Assembly: GCF_035818615.1 (NCBI RefSeq)
Contig: NZ_JAYKZY010000002.1
Coordinates: forward strand, 1,118,501 to 1,182,500
From: Sphingobium sp. CR2-8
Lineage (GTDB): Bacteria; Pseudomonadota; Alphaproteobacteria; Sphingomonadales; Sphingomonadaceae
Reading direction: 5' to 3'
DNA: 64,000 bases
Below the pieces are notes generated by a model. It was given only the letters and a program-made list of their open reading frames with translations, made no database searches and was not told the origin of the DNA. This document shows positions 19,770 to 28,426 of the stretch, piece by piece; within the stretch, counting starts at the first letter, position 1, and every line of letters begins with the position of its first letter. The position numbers and the translations under genes were made by a program.

Positions 19770-21835
19770 TTATGGCGGCCCGCCATCCTCACCCTCATCC
19801 GACCGCGTCGGCGCGATCCTGGGCGGTGGCGCGTCGGACGGCGCCGCAGGCTGATCCACCGGCAAGCGTATCTGCCCGCCACCGATATTCACCGTCATCC
19901 CGCCTTCATCCACGCCCAGCCCGACATTGCCGATGCCGGTTTCCACCGTAATATTGGCGATGGCGTTGACCAGGTCGGCGTCCTGCGTCTCTTCGGGCGC
20001 ATCCTCGACAGGTTCGTTGATCGCGCCGCTCATGAAATTGCGCCAGATGCGCGCGGGCACGCCGCCGCCCGCCGCGCCGCCGGGCAGGGGGCTATTGTCG
20101 TCATTGCCGATCCACACCGCCGTTACCAGCCCCCCTGCATAGCCCACGAAAATCGCGTCGCGGCTGTCCTGCGTCGTCCCCGTCTTGCCGAAGGTGCTGG
20201 TCCGCAAAGCCGCCGCGCTGCCGGTGCCGCGATTGGCGGCGGAGGACAGCAGGTCGCGGATCATTTCCAACTGGGCGTCGCTGAAATGGCGCTGACGCTG
20301 CATCAGCTTCTCGAACCAGCCTTGTTCTTCGGGCGGCAGGCCATGGGCGACGACCGGATAGGCCCCGGCCGCAACCGCCGCATAGGCTTCGGCCAGTTCG
20401 ACCAGCGGAATTTCCGACGTGCCGAGCGCCAGGCTCAGATCCTCGGTCAGCGGCGCGGTGATGCCCAGGTCGCGGGCGACCTTGATGACATTGTCGACGC
20501 CGACCTTCTGGGTCAGGCGGATGGCCGCGACATTGCTCGACGCGGCAAAGGCCTGGCGCAGGGTGATGCGGCCGCGATATTTGCCGCTATGATTGGCCGG
20601 GCGATAGCTGCCGGTGGTGATCGGGGTATCGTCCACCATATCGTCTGGCGTCATGCCTTCGCGGAAGGCGGCGAGATAGACGAACAGCTTGAACGTCGAT
20701 CCGGGCTGGCGCCTGGCCTGCACCGCCCGGTTGAAGCTGCTCTTGCCGTAATCCTTGCCGCCCACCATCGCGACGACGCTGCCATCGGGCTTCATCGCTA
20801 CCAGAGCGGCCTGCGCTGCCCCCAGCGGGGCGCGCCGGATGGCGGCTTCGGCCAGCCGCTGGATACGCCAGTCGAGCGTGGTGGCGATCTTCTGCTCGCC
20901 ATAGACCGCCCCGGCCCGGTCGCGCGCCAGCGGCAGCACCCAGTCGGCGAAATAGGTGCCGGTGGTGGCGTCGGGCGTGTCATGCACGTTCAGGCGGGCG
21001 GGGGCAGGGCGTTGCGTTCCGCCTGACTGATATAGCCTGCATCGACCATCGCCTGCGTCACCAATGCGGCGCGGGTGCGCGCGCCTTTCAGGTTGCTGGT
21101 GGGGGCCAGGCGAGAGGGGGCCTTCAAAAGCCCCGCCAGCATTGCGGCCTGCGGGATCGTCAGCCGCTCGGGCGACCGGTTGAAATAATGCAGCGCCGCC
21201 GCGCGCAGGCCGTACACATTGTCGCCGAAATAGACGTTGGACAGATAGCGTTCCATGATCTGGTCCTTGGTCAGCCACGCTTCCAGCCAGAGCGCGATCA
21301 GCGCCTCGCGCGCCTTGCGACCGAAAGTGCGGTCGCTCGACAGGAACACGCCTTTCGCCAGCTGCTGCGTGATCGTGCTGCCGCCCTGCGACGATCCGTC
21401 GGACCAGAGATTATGCCACATGGCGCGCGCGACCCCGCGCGGGTCCACGCCCCAATGGCTCTGGAATCGCCGATCCTCGATCGCCATGAAGGCCTGGGGC
21501 ACATGGGCGGGCAGTTCCGCCATCGTCACCGGCTTGTCGATCACCGCGCCGCGCCGTGCGATCAGATGGCCGTCCGCCGACGTCAGGCTGATGCTGGGCG
21601 GCGCGATCGGCTTGAGCGATCGGGAGAGCGGCGCCGTGACCGCCAGCCAGGCGACCAGGATCATCAGGATCGCAAGGCCCGCCGCGATCACCCAGCCGCC
21701 GACCTGCAACCGGCGACGCCAAGGCGTGGGCGGCGCAAAGGCGCTGGGCGGACCCGCGCCGAATGCGCGCGGGGGCGCGGCGGGGTCGACGCCTTTGGGG
21801 TCGATAGGAGCGGAATCGGGCATCTCTTGCGTCAT
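19770..21835 (-). pseudogene. Class A penicillin-binding protein (PBP1A family), apparent frameshift
   Basis: Two frames together give one bifunctional PBP of about 690 residues. The first part (21835 to about 21000) has a membrane anchor near residues 50-70 and the glycosyltransferase motifs EDRRFQSHWGVD and GGSTITQQLAKG. It then reads NALPPPA and hits a stop. The second part, one frame over, resumes with RLNVHDTPDATTGTYF. It holds the transpeptidase motifs PGSTFK (SxxK), SSN and KTGTTQ, and has a proline-rich tail. Restoring one C in the five-C run (G-run at 21000-21004) joins them perfectly. The product would make and cross-link peptidoglycan at the inner membrane. Either a recent mutation or, more likely, a sequencing deletion. 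Confidence 0.85.
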
Positions 21836-21862
21836 ACTGTGTTGTTCAAGTCATACAGTCAA

Positions 21863-21917
21863 GCCTGTCCCGTGGCGGGACAGGCGGGAATTAGCCGTAA
21901 TATGGACTGGTCCATAT
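21863..21917. promoter_or_regulatory. Hairpin and 18-bp palindrome between the PBP gene and a small-protein gene
   Basis: GCCTGTCCCG-TGG-CGGGACAGGC (21863-21885) is a perfect 10-bp hairpin. A separate perfect palindrome, ATATGGACTGGTCCATAT, lies at 21900-21917, 27 bases before the small ORF start and about 65 bases from the PBP start. The second has the look of an operator for a dimeric repressor; its owner is unknown. Confidence 0.45.
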
Positions 21918-21943
21918 GGTAAATTTTGCGTTAACCAGTCGCC

Positions 21944-22141
21944 ATGCGAAACCGACCCCTCGTCCTTACCTCCGAATCGGCCCGCCATCCCTTCCGCCAG
22001 CGGCTGCCCGCCCATGTGCTGCGCGTCGTGGAAGACGCGCCCGGGCGTCGGAAGCGCCTGAGCGACGACGACAGCGACTGGAAGCTGTTCGGCCTCAGTT
22101 TCGCGGCCTTCTTCACCGCTTTCTACAGCTTCATATTCTGA
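21944..22141 (+). CDS. Small hypothetical membrane protein
   Basis: A 65-residue protein I do not recognise by function. It is basic at the N-terminus, then acidic (LSDDDSDW), and ends in one hydrophobic helix (FGLSFAAFFTAFYSFIF). It has its own upstream space with an 18-bp palindrome and is transcribed away from the PBP gene. The tail-anchored layout and clean start suggest a real gene. Confidence 0.6.
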   Translation: MRNRPLVLTSESARHPFRQRLPAHVLRVVEDAPGRRKRLSDDDSDWKLFGLSFAAFFTAFYSFIF

Positions 22142-22170
22142 CGCTTCGCCCCTGCGGGGGTGGACGCGGG

Positions 22171-23481
22171 TCAGTGGCAAATCGGGCCGTCGCACGCCTT
22201 GTGCAGTTTCCAGGCCATCGCTGCGCAGGGTAGCGACAGGAAGGCAACCAGCAGCAACTGCATCACCACAGTGACGCCCGCGAGGCTGAGGCCGATGGCG
22301 CAGAGCGACCCGATCACCATCGCGCCTGAATTGACGATATTATTGGCCGCCACCGTCCGCGCCGCCTCGCACTTTTCGACCGTCGTGGTCAGGAAGGCAT
22401 AGAGCGGCACGACGAACATGCCGCCGAACGTCGCGACGCCCAGCAGGCAGAGCGACAGGGGAATGGCGAGCGGATGGGCGAGGAAGCCCGCCAGCGAGAG
22501 CATCTGCCCCTCAGGCGCGGGCGTCCACAGGTCGCAAACGATGTGGAAAGCGACGATGCACAGCCCCATTCCGATCACCGATGCGGGGGCATATTTGGCC
22601 GACACATGGCCCTGCAACAGCCGGTTGATGGCGATCGAACCAATGGCGATGCCGATCGAGAAGATCGCCAGGAACAGGCTGGCGACCGGCTTGTCGGCCG
22701 TCAGCACATTTTTCACCAGCGGTGGGAACTGGATGAACAGGATGGAGCCGACCGCCCAGAACAGGCTGATCGACATGATCGCCAGAAAGAGTTGGCGGAT
22801 ATGCATGGTGCCGCGCACCAGCGCGATCGACGAGCGGATGATGTGGAAGTCGATCGCCTGCTCGGCAAGCAGGGAAGGGGCAGGCGGCACCTTGCGCCCG
22901 GCGACATAGCCGATCAGCGCGGTGATGACGATGCCGACCGCGGCGGCCTCCACCGGGATGATGCCGGCCAGGATCGTGCCTGCCAGGATCGCGATATAGG
23001 TGCCCGCTTCCACCAGGCCGGTGCCGCCCAGCACTTCATCGTCGTGCAGATGCTGGGGCAGGATCGCATATTTGATCGGGCCGAAGAAGGTCGAATGGAT
23101 GCCCATCGCAAACAGCGCGACCAGCAGCAGGGGGATCGCCAGCGTGTGGACCGCAATGCCGCTCCAGATCAGGCCCAGGCCCACCGCGCCCACGCTCATG
23201 ATGACGATTTCGGCCGCCTTCACCCAGCGGATGATGGTCGCCTTGTCGCGCTGGTCGGCCAACTGGCCCGACACGGCGGACAGCAGGAAAAAGGGCAGGA
23301 TGAACAGCCCCGTCGCCAGCGCGCTGAACCAGGTTTCGGATTTTTCGTCGTTATACACCTGGTAGACGACGAACAGCACCATCGCGTTCTTGAACAGATT
23401 GTCGTTAAACGCACCGAGCAGCTGAGTGATGAAAAGCGGCAGAAAACGGCGCTTGTTCAAGAGCCTGAGAGAGGCTTGCAT
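22171..23481 (-). CDS. MFS transporter, LplT-like (lysophospholipid transporter type)
   Basis: A 436-residue protein with about twelve membrane helices. The start RRFLPLFITQLLGAFNDNLFKNAM and the segment TFFGPIKYAILPQHL are hallmarks of the LplT branch, which flips lysophosphatidylethanolamine and lysophosphatidylglycerol inward across the inner membrane. In many bacteria LplT is fused or linked to the acyltransferase Aas, which is not seen here. pgsA, a phospholipid synthesis gene, is divergently transcribed next door. Confidence 0.85.
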   Translation of the reverse strand: MQASLRLLNKRRFLPLFITQLLGAFNDNLFKNAMVLFVVYQVYNDEKSETWFSALATGLFILPFFLLSAVSGQLADQRDKATIIRWVKAAEIVIMSVGAVGLGLIWSGIAVHTLAIPLLLVALFAMGIHSTFFGPIKYAILPQHLHDDEVLGGTGLVEAGTYIAILAGTILAGIIPVEAAAVGIVITALIGYVAGRKVPPAPSLLAEQAIDFHIIRSSIALVRGTMHIRQLFLAIMSISLFWAVGSILFIQFPPLVKNVLTADKPVASLFLAIFSIGIAIGSIAINRLLQGHVSAKYAPASVIGMGLCIVAFHIVCDLWTPAPEGQMLSLAGFLAHPLAIPLSLCLLGVATFGGMFVVPLYAFLTTTVEKCEAARTVAANNIVNSGAMVIGSLCAIGLSLAGVTVVMQLLLVAFLSLPCAAMAWKLHKACDGPICH

Positions 23482-23613
23482 GGATAGGGGCGTCTTCTTT
23501 TCCGTGAGCGACCGGGGCGGGGTCTAGCCGGTGGCGCCGTCCATGTCCAATGGGTTGGACGCGATGGCACAGCTTTGCTTGTATGGCGGCGCGGACTGTG
23601 GCAGTTCGCGGCC

Positions 23614-24177
23614 ATGCTGACGCTGCCCAATTTGCTGACGCTTTCGCGTATTGTCACCGTTCCGCTGCTCGTGGCGCTGTTGTGGCCTGCGGAGCTTGGC
23701 GCACGCTGGACCACCGGCTACACGCTAGCCTTCGCGCTCTATTGCCTGATGGGCGTCACCGATTATTTCGACGGCTATCTGGCCCGAGCGCAGGGCACCG
23801 TGTCGAAACTGGGCGTGTTCCTGGACCCCATTGCCGACAAGATCATGGTCGGCGCGGTCATCCTGATGCTGGCCGCCACCCGCGACATAGCGGGCATCCA
23901 TATCGCCGCCGCGATGATCATCCTGCTGCGCGAAATCGCGGTGTCGGGCCTGCGGGAATTTCTGGCCGGGGTTCAGGTATCGGTGCCGGTGTCGCGCCTC
24001 GCCAAGTGGAAGACGACGTTTCAGATCATCGCGCTGGGCGCGCTGATCCTGGCCGGGGCGGTGCCGCAATTCCCCTTCGTCCAGGCGGTGGGCATCTTCA
24101 CCCTATGGGCCGCCGCGATCCTGACGCTGGTGACGGGCTGGGATTATCTGCGCGTCGGCCTGAAGCATATGGACTGA
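23614..24177 (+). CDS. pgsA: CDP-diacylglycerol--glycerol-3-phosphate 3-phosphatidyltransferase
   Basis: A 187-residue integral membrane enzyme with the CDP-OH motif (VTDYFDGYLARAQGTVSKLGVFLDPIADK) near residues 50-80. NLLTLSRIVTVPLL at the N-terminus is typical of PgsA. It makes phosphatidylglycerophosphate. The ATG at 23614 gives the family-typical start MLTLPNLLTL; an upstream TTG would add 13 residues. moaD begins two bases downstream, giving the pgsA-moaD-moaE order known from other alphaproteobacteria. Confidence 0.93.
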   Translation: MLTLPNLLTLSRIVTVPLLVALLWPAELGARWTTGYTLAFALYCLMGVTDYFDGYLARAQGTVSKLGVFLDPIADKIMVGAVILMLAATRDIAGIHIAAAMIILLREIAVSGLREFLAGVQVSVPVSRLAKWKTTFQIIALGALILAGAVPQFPFVQAVGIFTLWAAAILTLVTGWDYLRVGLKHMD

Positions 24178-24179
24178 TC

Positions 24180-24438
24180 GTGGCGTTGCTTACGATCGTC
24201 TATTTCGCCTGGGTCCGCGAAGCCGTGGGCCGGGACGAGGAGCAGGTGAAGCGGCCCGCGCCCGACGCGACCCTGGTCGATATGATCGCCACGCTGGCGG
24301 CGCGGGGCGGCGGCTATGCGCAGGCGCTCGGCGATCCGACCCGGTTGCGCGCCGCCATCGACCAGCGTTTCGCCCCGCTCGACAGCCCGATCGGCGACGC
24401 GCGCGAAATCGCCATCTTCCCCCGGTCACCGGCGGATG
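24180..24438 (+). pseudogene. moaD: Molybdopterin synthase small subunit, apparent C-terminal frameshift
   Basis: The GTG at 24180 opens a ubiquitin-like MoaD (LTIVYFAWVREAVGRDEE... DAREIAIFP). The family ends in FPPVTGG, and the terminal Gly-Gly is essential for carrying sulfur. Here the C-run at 24419-24423 has five bases. With six, the frame would read FPPVTGG and stop at the TGA of 24436-24438, overlapping the moaE ATG in the usual ATGA. As given, the frame misses the GG and runs on for over 130 codons. A single-base sequencing deletion is the simplest explanation. Confidence 0.85.
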
Positions 24439-24879
24439 AAACGGGTCGCGATCCAGGCGGAGGATTTCGATGTCGGCGCCGAACTGGCCGCGCTGGAGGC
24501 GCTGGGGGGCGGCGGCATCGCCAGCTTCACCGGCGTGGTGCGCGGCGAGGACGGCCTGATCGCGCTGGAACTGGAACATTATCCCGCCATGACGCAGGCG
24601 CAGGTCGACCGGATCGTGGACGAAGCGGTCGCCCGCTGGCCGCTGCTGGGCGTCAGCGTCATCCATCGCTTCGGCCGGCTGGAACCGGGCGCACGGATCG
24701 TCTTTGTGGGCACGGCGTCGCGCCATCGCGCCGCGGCGCTGGAAAGCTGCGCCTTCCTGATCGACTGGATGAAGTCCGACGCCCCCTTCTGGAAGAAGGC
24801 GCATTTCGGCGACGGCGCGACCCAGTGGGTCGCCGCCCGCGCGGAGGATGAGGCGAAGGCGAAGGGGTGGGGTCGCTAG
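24436..24879 (+). CDS. moaE: Molybdopterin synthase catalytic (large) subunit
   Basis: A 147-residue MoaE. ASFTGVVRGEDG near residue 35, IHRFGRLEPGARIVFVGTASRHRAAA and IDWMKSDAPFWKKAHF are strongly conserved. The last holds the catalytic lysines that work with the MoaD thiocarboxylate to turn cPMP into molybdopterin. It starts at the ATGA where moaD should end. It converges on oxyR with a four-base overlap of stop codons. Confidence 0.95.
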   Translation: MKRVAIQAEDFDVGAELAALEALGGGGIASFTGVVRGEDGLIALELEHYPAMTQAQVDRIVDEAVARWPLLGVSVIHRFGRLEPGARIVFVGTASRHRAAALESCAFLIDWMKSDAPFWKKAHFGDGATQWVAARAEDEAKAKGWGR

Positions 24880-25805
24880 GCCGCTTCGGGCAGCCGACAA
24901 TTCAAGGCCGCCGCATCGCGCAATATCCCCGACAGCAGGTGGAATTCCTTCTCGCGCGGGCTGTTGCGCCGCCACACCAGCGCGATGTCGCGCGAGGACC
25001 GGTCCGATTCGATCGGCCGGGCGGTGATCTTCGTATGCTCCAATATGCCGCTGGCGATCGCCATTTCCGGGATCATCGTCACGCCCAGCCCATTATCCAC
25101 CATCTGGATCAGCGTATGCAGCGACGTGCCCATCATCGTCGTGCTGGCGCGCAGGTCGGGGCGGTTGCACGCGGCCAGCGCATGGTCCTTCAGGCAATGG
25201 CCGTCCTCCAGCAGCAGCAGCTTGCTCTCGTCGATCATGCCCGGCTCGATCCAGTCGGGCGGATTGGTCGGCTCGTCCTGCGGGAAGGCGACATAGAGCC
25301 GGTCCTGGAACAGGATTTCGCTGTCCATGTCGCCCATGGCGAAGGGCAGGGCGAGCAGCACGCAATCGACATTGCCATGGCGCAGCGATTCGATCGCCGC
25401 CTGGCTGGTCTCCTCGCGCAGATAGAGTTTGAGTTCCGGGCGCTCGGCGCGCAGCCGGGGCAGCAGGCGCGGCAGCAGGAAAGGCGCGATGGTGGGGATC
25501 ACGCTCATCCGCAATTCGCCGCTCAGCGGCTTGCCGGACGCCTGCGCGATCGCGGACAATTCCTCCGCCTCGCGCAGCACCCGATGCGCCTTTTCCACGA
25601 TGCGGTCGCCAAGCGCCGTGAATCGCACCACGCGCCGCGTCCGCTCCACCAGCGTGACGCCGATCAGCGATTCCAGCTCACGCAGCCCCGCCGACAGGGT
25701 CGACTGGGTCACGAAACAACTGTCGGCCGCCTTGCCGAAATGCCCCTGCTCCTTCAGCGCAACCAGATATTGCAGCTGTTTCAACGTCGGCAGATAGCTG
25801 GACAT
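24876..25805 (-). CDS. oxyR: OxyR, peroxide-sensing LysR-family regulator
   Basis: A 309-residue LysR-type regulator. The N-terminal winged helix-turn-helix is GHFGKAADSCFVTQSTLSAGLRELE. The sensor domain holds GHCLKDHALAAC, with two cysteines nine residues apart exactly like C199 and C208 of E. coli OxyR, plus the PTIAPFLLPRLLP segment typical of OxyR. It should form a disulfide with hydrogen peroxide and activate catalase/peroxidase genes. No catalase gene is adjacent. Confidence 0.93.
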   Translation of the reverse strand: MSSYLPTLKQLQYLVALKEQGHFGKAADSCFVTQSTLSAGLRELESLIGVTLVERTRRVVRFTALGDRIVEKAHRVLREAEELSAIAQASGKPLSGELRMSVIPTIAPFLLPRLLPRLRAERPELKLYLREETSQAAIESLRHGNVDCVLLALPFAMGDMDSEILFQDRLYVAFPQDEPTNPPDWIEPGMIDESKLLLLEDGHCLKDHALAACNRPDLRASTTMMGTSLHTLIQMVDNGLGVTMIPEMAIASGILEHTKITARPIESDRSSRDIALVWRRNSPREKEFHLLSGILRDAAALNCRLPEAA

Positions 25806-25844
25806 TCATCGGCTCCATCGATCAGACAGCCGAATATAAGAGGC

Positions 25845-26618
25845 TCAGCCGATATATCCAAGCCATTTGACCACGCCGAACAGCGATGTCAGCGTCAGGA
25901 TCACGCCGACCGCGGAAAACAGGATGCGCGGCGCGACATGGCGCGCCAGCATCGCGCCGAACGGCGCGGCCACCACGCCGCCGATCAACAGGCCCAGCGT
26001 ATAGGTGGTAAAGGCTTCCCAACCCAGATGGATGAGGAAGGTCAGGCTGATCGACAGGGTCAGGATGAACTCGACCGTGTTGACCGTGCCGATGGTGTGG
26101 CGCGGGCTGGACCCCTGGATCAGCAGGTTGGATGTCACCACCGGTCCCCATCCGCCGCCGCCGGTCGCGTCCATGAACCCGCCGACCAGGCCCAGCGGCG
26201 CAACCCATTTGGGATCGCGCGGCTTAGGGGGCAGATGCATGCCGCGCCAGATCAGGTAGAAGCCGATGGAGGCGAGATAGACCTGGATGAAGGGCTTGAT
26301 GACGGCGCTGTCGATGTTGGACAGCAGATAGGCGCCGGTCACGCCGCCGATGACGCCGGGAATGATGAGCCGGGAAAACAGCTTCCAGTCGACGTTGCGG
26401 TGCAGGATATGGCTGATCGCCGACACGCCGGTGGTAAAGGTTTCGGCGACATGCACGCTGGCCGACGCGCGACTGGGCGGCACGCCCATCGTCAGCAACA
26501 GGGTGCTGGAAATCACGCCATAGGCCATGCCCAGCGCGCCATCGATCACTTGCGCGCCGAACCCCACCAGGATGAAAGGCCAGATGTCGCCGAAATTGGC
26601 GACCAACATATCGATCAT
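25845..26618 (-). CDS. TSUP-family permease (TauE/SafE, sulfite-exporter type)
   Basis: A 257-residue protein with about eight membrane helices. The early FGAQVIDGALGMAYG and later PLGLVGGFMDATGGGGWGP carry the repeated glycine-rich motifs of the TauE/SafE (TSUP) family, which exports sulfite, sulfonates or related anions. Substrate is not readable. The divergent serine acetyltransferase gene of cysteine biosynthesis makes a sulfur-linked role reasonable. Confidence 0.85.
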   Translation of the reverse strand: MIDMLVANFGDIWPFILVGFGAQVIDGALGMAYGVISSTLLLTMGVPPSRASASVHVAETFTTGVSAISHILHRNVDWKLFSRLIIPGVIGGVTGAYLLSNIDSAVIKPFIQVYLASIGFYLIWRGMHLPPKPRDPKWVAPLGLVGGFMDATGGGGWGPVVTSNLLIQGSSPRHTIGTVNTVEFILTLSISLTFLIHLGWEAFTTYTLGLLIGGVVAAPFGAMLARHVAPRILFSAVGVILTLTSLFGVVKWLGYIG

Positions 26619-26749
26619 CCGCTACCCTTCATGCGCTTTGTCTACTCCCATGATTGGAATATCCTGAACGGCCAAGCAAGTTTCTATTTGTTGCGCCAAA
26701 GGGCGGATGTGCTCGCCATCTGGAAATGGGCTGGCCTTTCCCTTATATG

Positions 26750-26775
26750 CGTTGCTCATAACAACGATTGCAACG
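26750..26775. promoter_or_regulatory. CGTTGC-N14-GCAACG inverted repeat before epsC
   Basis: The two six-base arms are perfect and end 15 bases before the chosen start of the serine acetyltransferase gene, close to a TTATAT that could be a -10 element. It may be an operator for sulfur control; there is no direct support. Confidence 0.3.
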
Positions 26776-26790
26776 ATCAGGGACGTCCGC

Positions 26791-27498
26791 ATGGTCCGCA
26801 GCCTCATTGCCTATCTGGATTCGGTCAAGAGCCGCGACCCCGCGCCCCGGTCCCGTGCGGAAATCCTGCTCTATCCCGGCGTCTGGTCGCTGGCCTTCCA
26901 CCGGATCGCCCATCGTCTCTACCGCGCCCGGCTGTTCTTCCTGGCCCGGGCCGTCAATCATTTCTCCCGCTTCCTGACGGGCAACGACATTCATCCCGGC
27001 GCCCGGATCGGAAAGCGCTTCTTCATCGATCATGGCTTCACCGTGATCGGGGAGACGGCACAGATCGGCGACGACGTCACCCTGTATCAGAATGTCACGC
27101 TGGGCGGGACCGACCCGGCCAATGGCATAGCGGGCAAGCGGCATCCCACGCTCCATGACGGCGTCATCGTGGGATCGGGCGCACAGGTGCTCGGCCCGGT
27201 CACCGTCGGCGCGCGGGCGCGGGTCGGCGCCAACGCGGTGGTCACGAAGGACGTGGCGGAAGGGGCGACCATGGTCGGCATTCCGGCGCGCCCGATGATG
27301 ATCGACGTGACCGCCTACCAACGCGACTTCATGCCCTATGGCACACCCTGTTCGGATTGTTTCGACCCGGAAAAGCAGAAGCTTGAAATGCTCCAGTGCG
27401 AAGTCGAACAATTGCACAAGCGTCTGGCCGAATTGCTGGCCGAGCGCGATGGCGGGACGAGCGACATACGGCTGTTCAAGGAGCATGGCCGGGCCTGA
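26791..27498 (+). CDS. epsC: Serine O-acetyltransferase (EpsC/CysE family)
   Basis: About 235 residues. A helical N-terminal domain is followed by a left-handed beta-helix of hexapeptide repeats (GNDIHPGARIGKRFFIDHGFTVIG, IGDDVTLYQNVTLGGT, VGSGAQVLGPVTVG). The IDHG and GGT...GKRHPT segments hold the active site. The C-terminus has a coiled-coil-like extension (KLEMLQCEVEQLHKRLAELLAE). It converts serine and acetyl-CoA to O-acetylserine for cysteine synthesis. The ATG at 26791 has AGGGA upstream; an ATG 28 codons earlier lacks family similarity. Confidence 0.92.
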   Translation: MVRSLIAYLDSVKSRDPAPRSRAEILLYPGVWSLAFHRIAHRLYRARLFFLARAVNHFSRFLTGNDIHPGARIGKRFFIDHGFTVIGETAQIGDDVTLYQNVTLGGTDPANGIAGKRHPTLHDGVIVGSGAQVLGPVTVGARARVGANAVVTKDVAEGATMVGIPARPMMIDVTAYQRDFMPYGTPCSDCFDPEKQKLEMLQCEVEQLHKRLAELLAERDGGTSDIRLFKEHGRA

Positions 27499-27860
27499 TG
27501 AACAATGTGACGCCGTTTCCCCAAATCGGCCCCAATGCCGGACATCTGCCAAAGGGCGTGCAGGTCGGGTTCGACCGGCTCGAATTGCAACGGATCATGG
27601 ATCTCTACGGGCGCATGGTGTCGGCGGGCCACTGGCGCGACTATGCGATGGACATGGGGCAGGAGGCCGCGATCTTCAGCGCCTTCCGCCGCGCCGCAGA
27701 GCGGCCCGAATATCGCATCGAAAAACGCCCCGCGCTGCGGCACCGCCAGGGCATGTGGGCGCTGGTCGGCGAAGGCGGCCAGATATTGAAGCGCGGCTTT
27801 GATCTACAAGGCGTATTGGCCCCGGTCGAACGCAAATTGCTGCGCATCGTCGAGGATTGA
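27498..27860 (+). CDS. DUF2794 protein
   Basis: A 120-residue protein starting in a TGATG overlap with epsC. It matches the small DUF2794 family of alphaproteobacteria: FDRLELQRIMDLYGRMVSAGHWRDYAMDM in the middle, then FSAFRRAAERPEYRIEK. The function is unknown in the family. Coupling to epsC suggests co-expression. Confidence 0.85.
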   Translation: MNNVTPFPQIGPNAGHLPKGVQVGFDRLELQRIMDLYGRMVSAGHWRDYAMDMGQEAAIFSAFRRAAERPEYRIEKRPALRHRQGMWALVGEGGQILKRGFDLQGVLAPVERKLLRIVED

Positions 27861-27880
27861 AGCGCAAGCTTTCCCATCAT

Positions 27881-27906
27881 CGTCATGCCGGGCTTGACCC
27901 GGCATC
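27881..27906. repeat. GTCATxCCGGGCTTGACCCGG palindromic repeat
   Basis: A palindromic unit (GTCATGCCGGG... CCCGGCATCC) of a family also present at 46461-46489 and as an inverted pair at 50399-50487. It opens a 566-base gap (27861-28426) without genes. Confidence 0.8.
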
Positions 27907-28009
27907 CCGCTATCTTTCCTACACGGTCGGCACCTGATTTATTGCGTTACATGAACCGGTCCCGCTTTCGCTCGCATACCCACCTGTCTTCCATCCTCCA
28001 ACAGGCGCG

Positions 28010-28205
28010 CCATCATGACCCAGGCGGCGCGTCCATGACGCGCACGTGTAGCGTCGCAATGACCCAAGTGGTGCGTCGCAGGCGCGTGGCTGTGGCCTTG
28101 CAGGCGCGTCACGGGCGCAATAGGCGCGAATCGACCCGAAGTATCGCAGCCACGACGGTGTGAACTTCGCAGTCATGACCCGGAAGGCGCGTGCATGTGA
28201 CCCTG
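28010..28205 (+). repeat. Diverged copy A of a ~150-200 bp intergenic element with TGACCC/GCGTC modules
   Basis: This gene-free stretch carries repeated modules of the form TGACCC-N-GCGCGTC (near 28016, 28060 and 28176) and the landmarks GTGTAGCGT (28046-28054) and GGTGTGAACTTCGC (28157-28170). The same landmarks, in the same order, recur on the minus strand at 42112-42265. Both copies point toward the downstream gene (nitronate monooxygenase here, amt there). The remaining gap to 28426 shows only a ribosome-binding site before 28427. Confidence 0.65.
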
Positions 28206-28426
28206 GCGAGGGAAAATCCGCTCCTTGCCCGATCCATCGACAAGGCGATCGTAGCCGATGCCGCCGCTACGGCATGCCCGAACGGCCCGCATCACGCTGC
28301 ACAAAGTCCCGGAACGCGGATCCCGCCATGACGATGGCGTCCTGCCCCGACCGCCGCTTTTCGCCTTTTTGATCGGCCCGACCGGTGTTAGCGCAGGCGA
28401 CATAGATAAGAGAGGAGCATCCGTTC

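Noticed and set aside
20990..21040. Programmed frameshifting in the PBP gene
   Set aside because: There is no heptameric slippery site or nearby pseudoknot, and the same one-base loss in C/G runs is seen in moaD and the FadB-like gene.
21918..21936. A CtrA box (TTAA-N7-TTAAC) upstream of the small membrane-protein gene
   Set aside because: Only the TTAAC half is present; the other half reads TAAA or needs an 8-base spacer.
24867..27158. A 763-codon open frame across oxyR, the TSUP gene and the epsC upstream region
   Set aside because: It runs over three well-supported genes in a shadow frame and has no recognisable domain.
27885..28163. A 92-codon ORF in the DUF2794-nitronate monooxygenase gap
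   Set aside because: It begins in a palindromic repeat and translates the modular element; the composition is random-like and no ribosome-binding site precedes it.
28000..28210. A CRISPR array, because of recurring short motifs
   Set aside because: The repeats are short, degenerate, irregularly spaced and partly inverted, and no cas gene is nearby.
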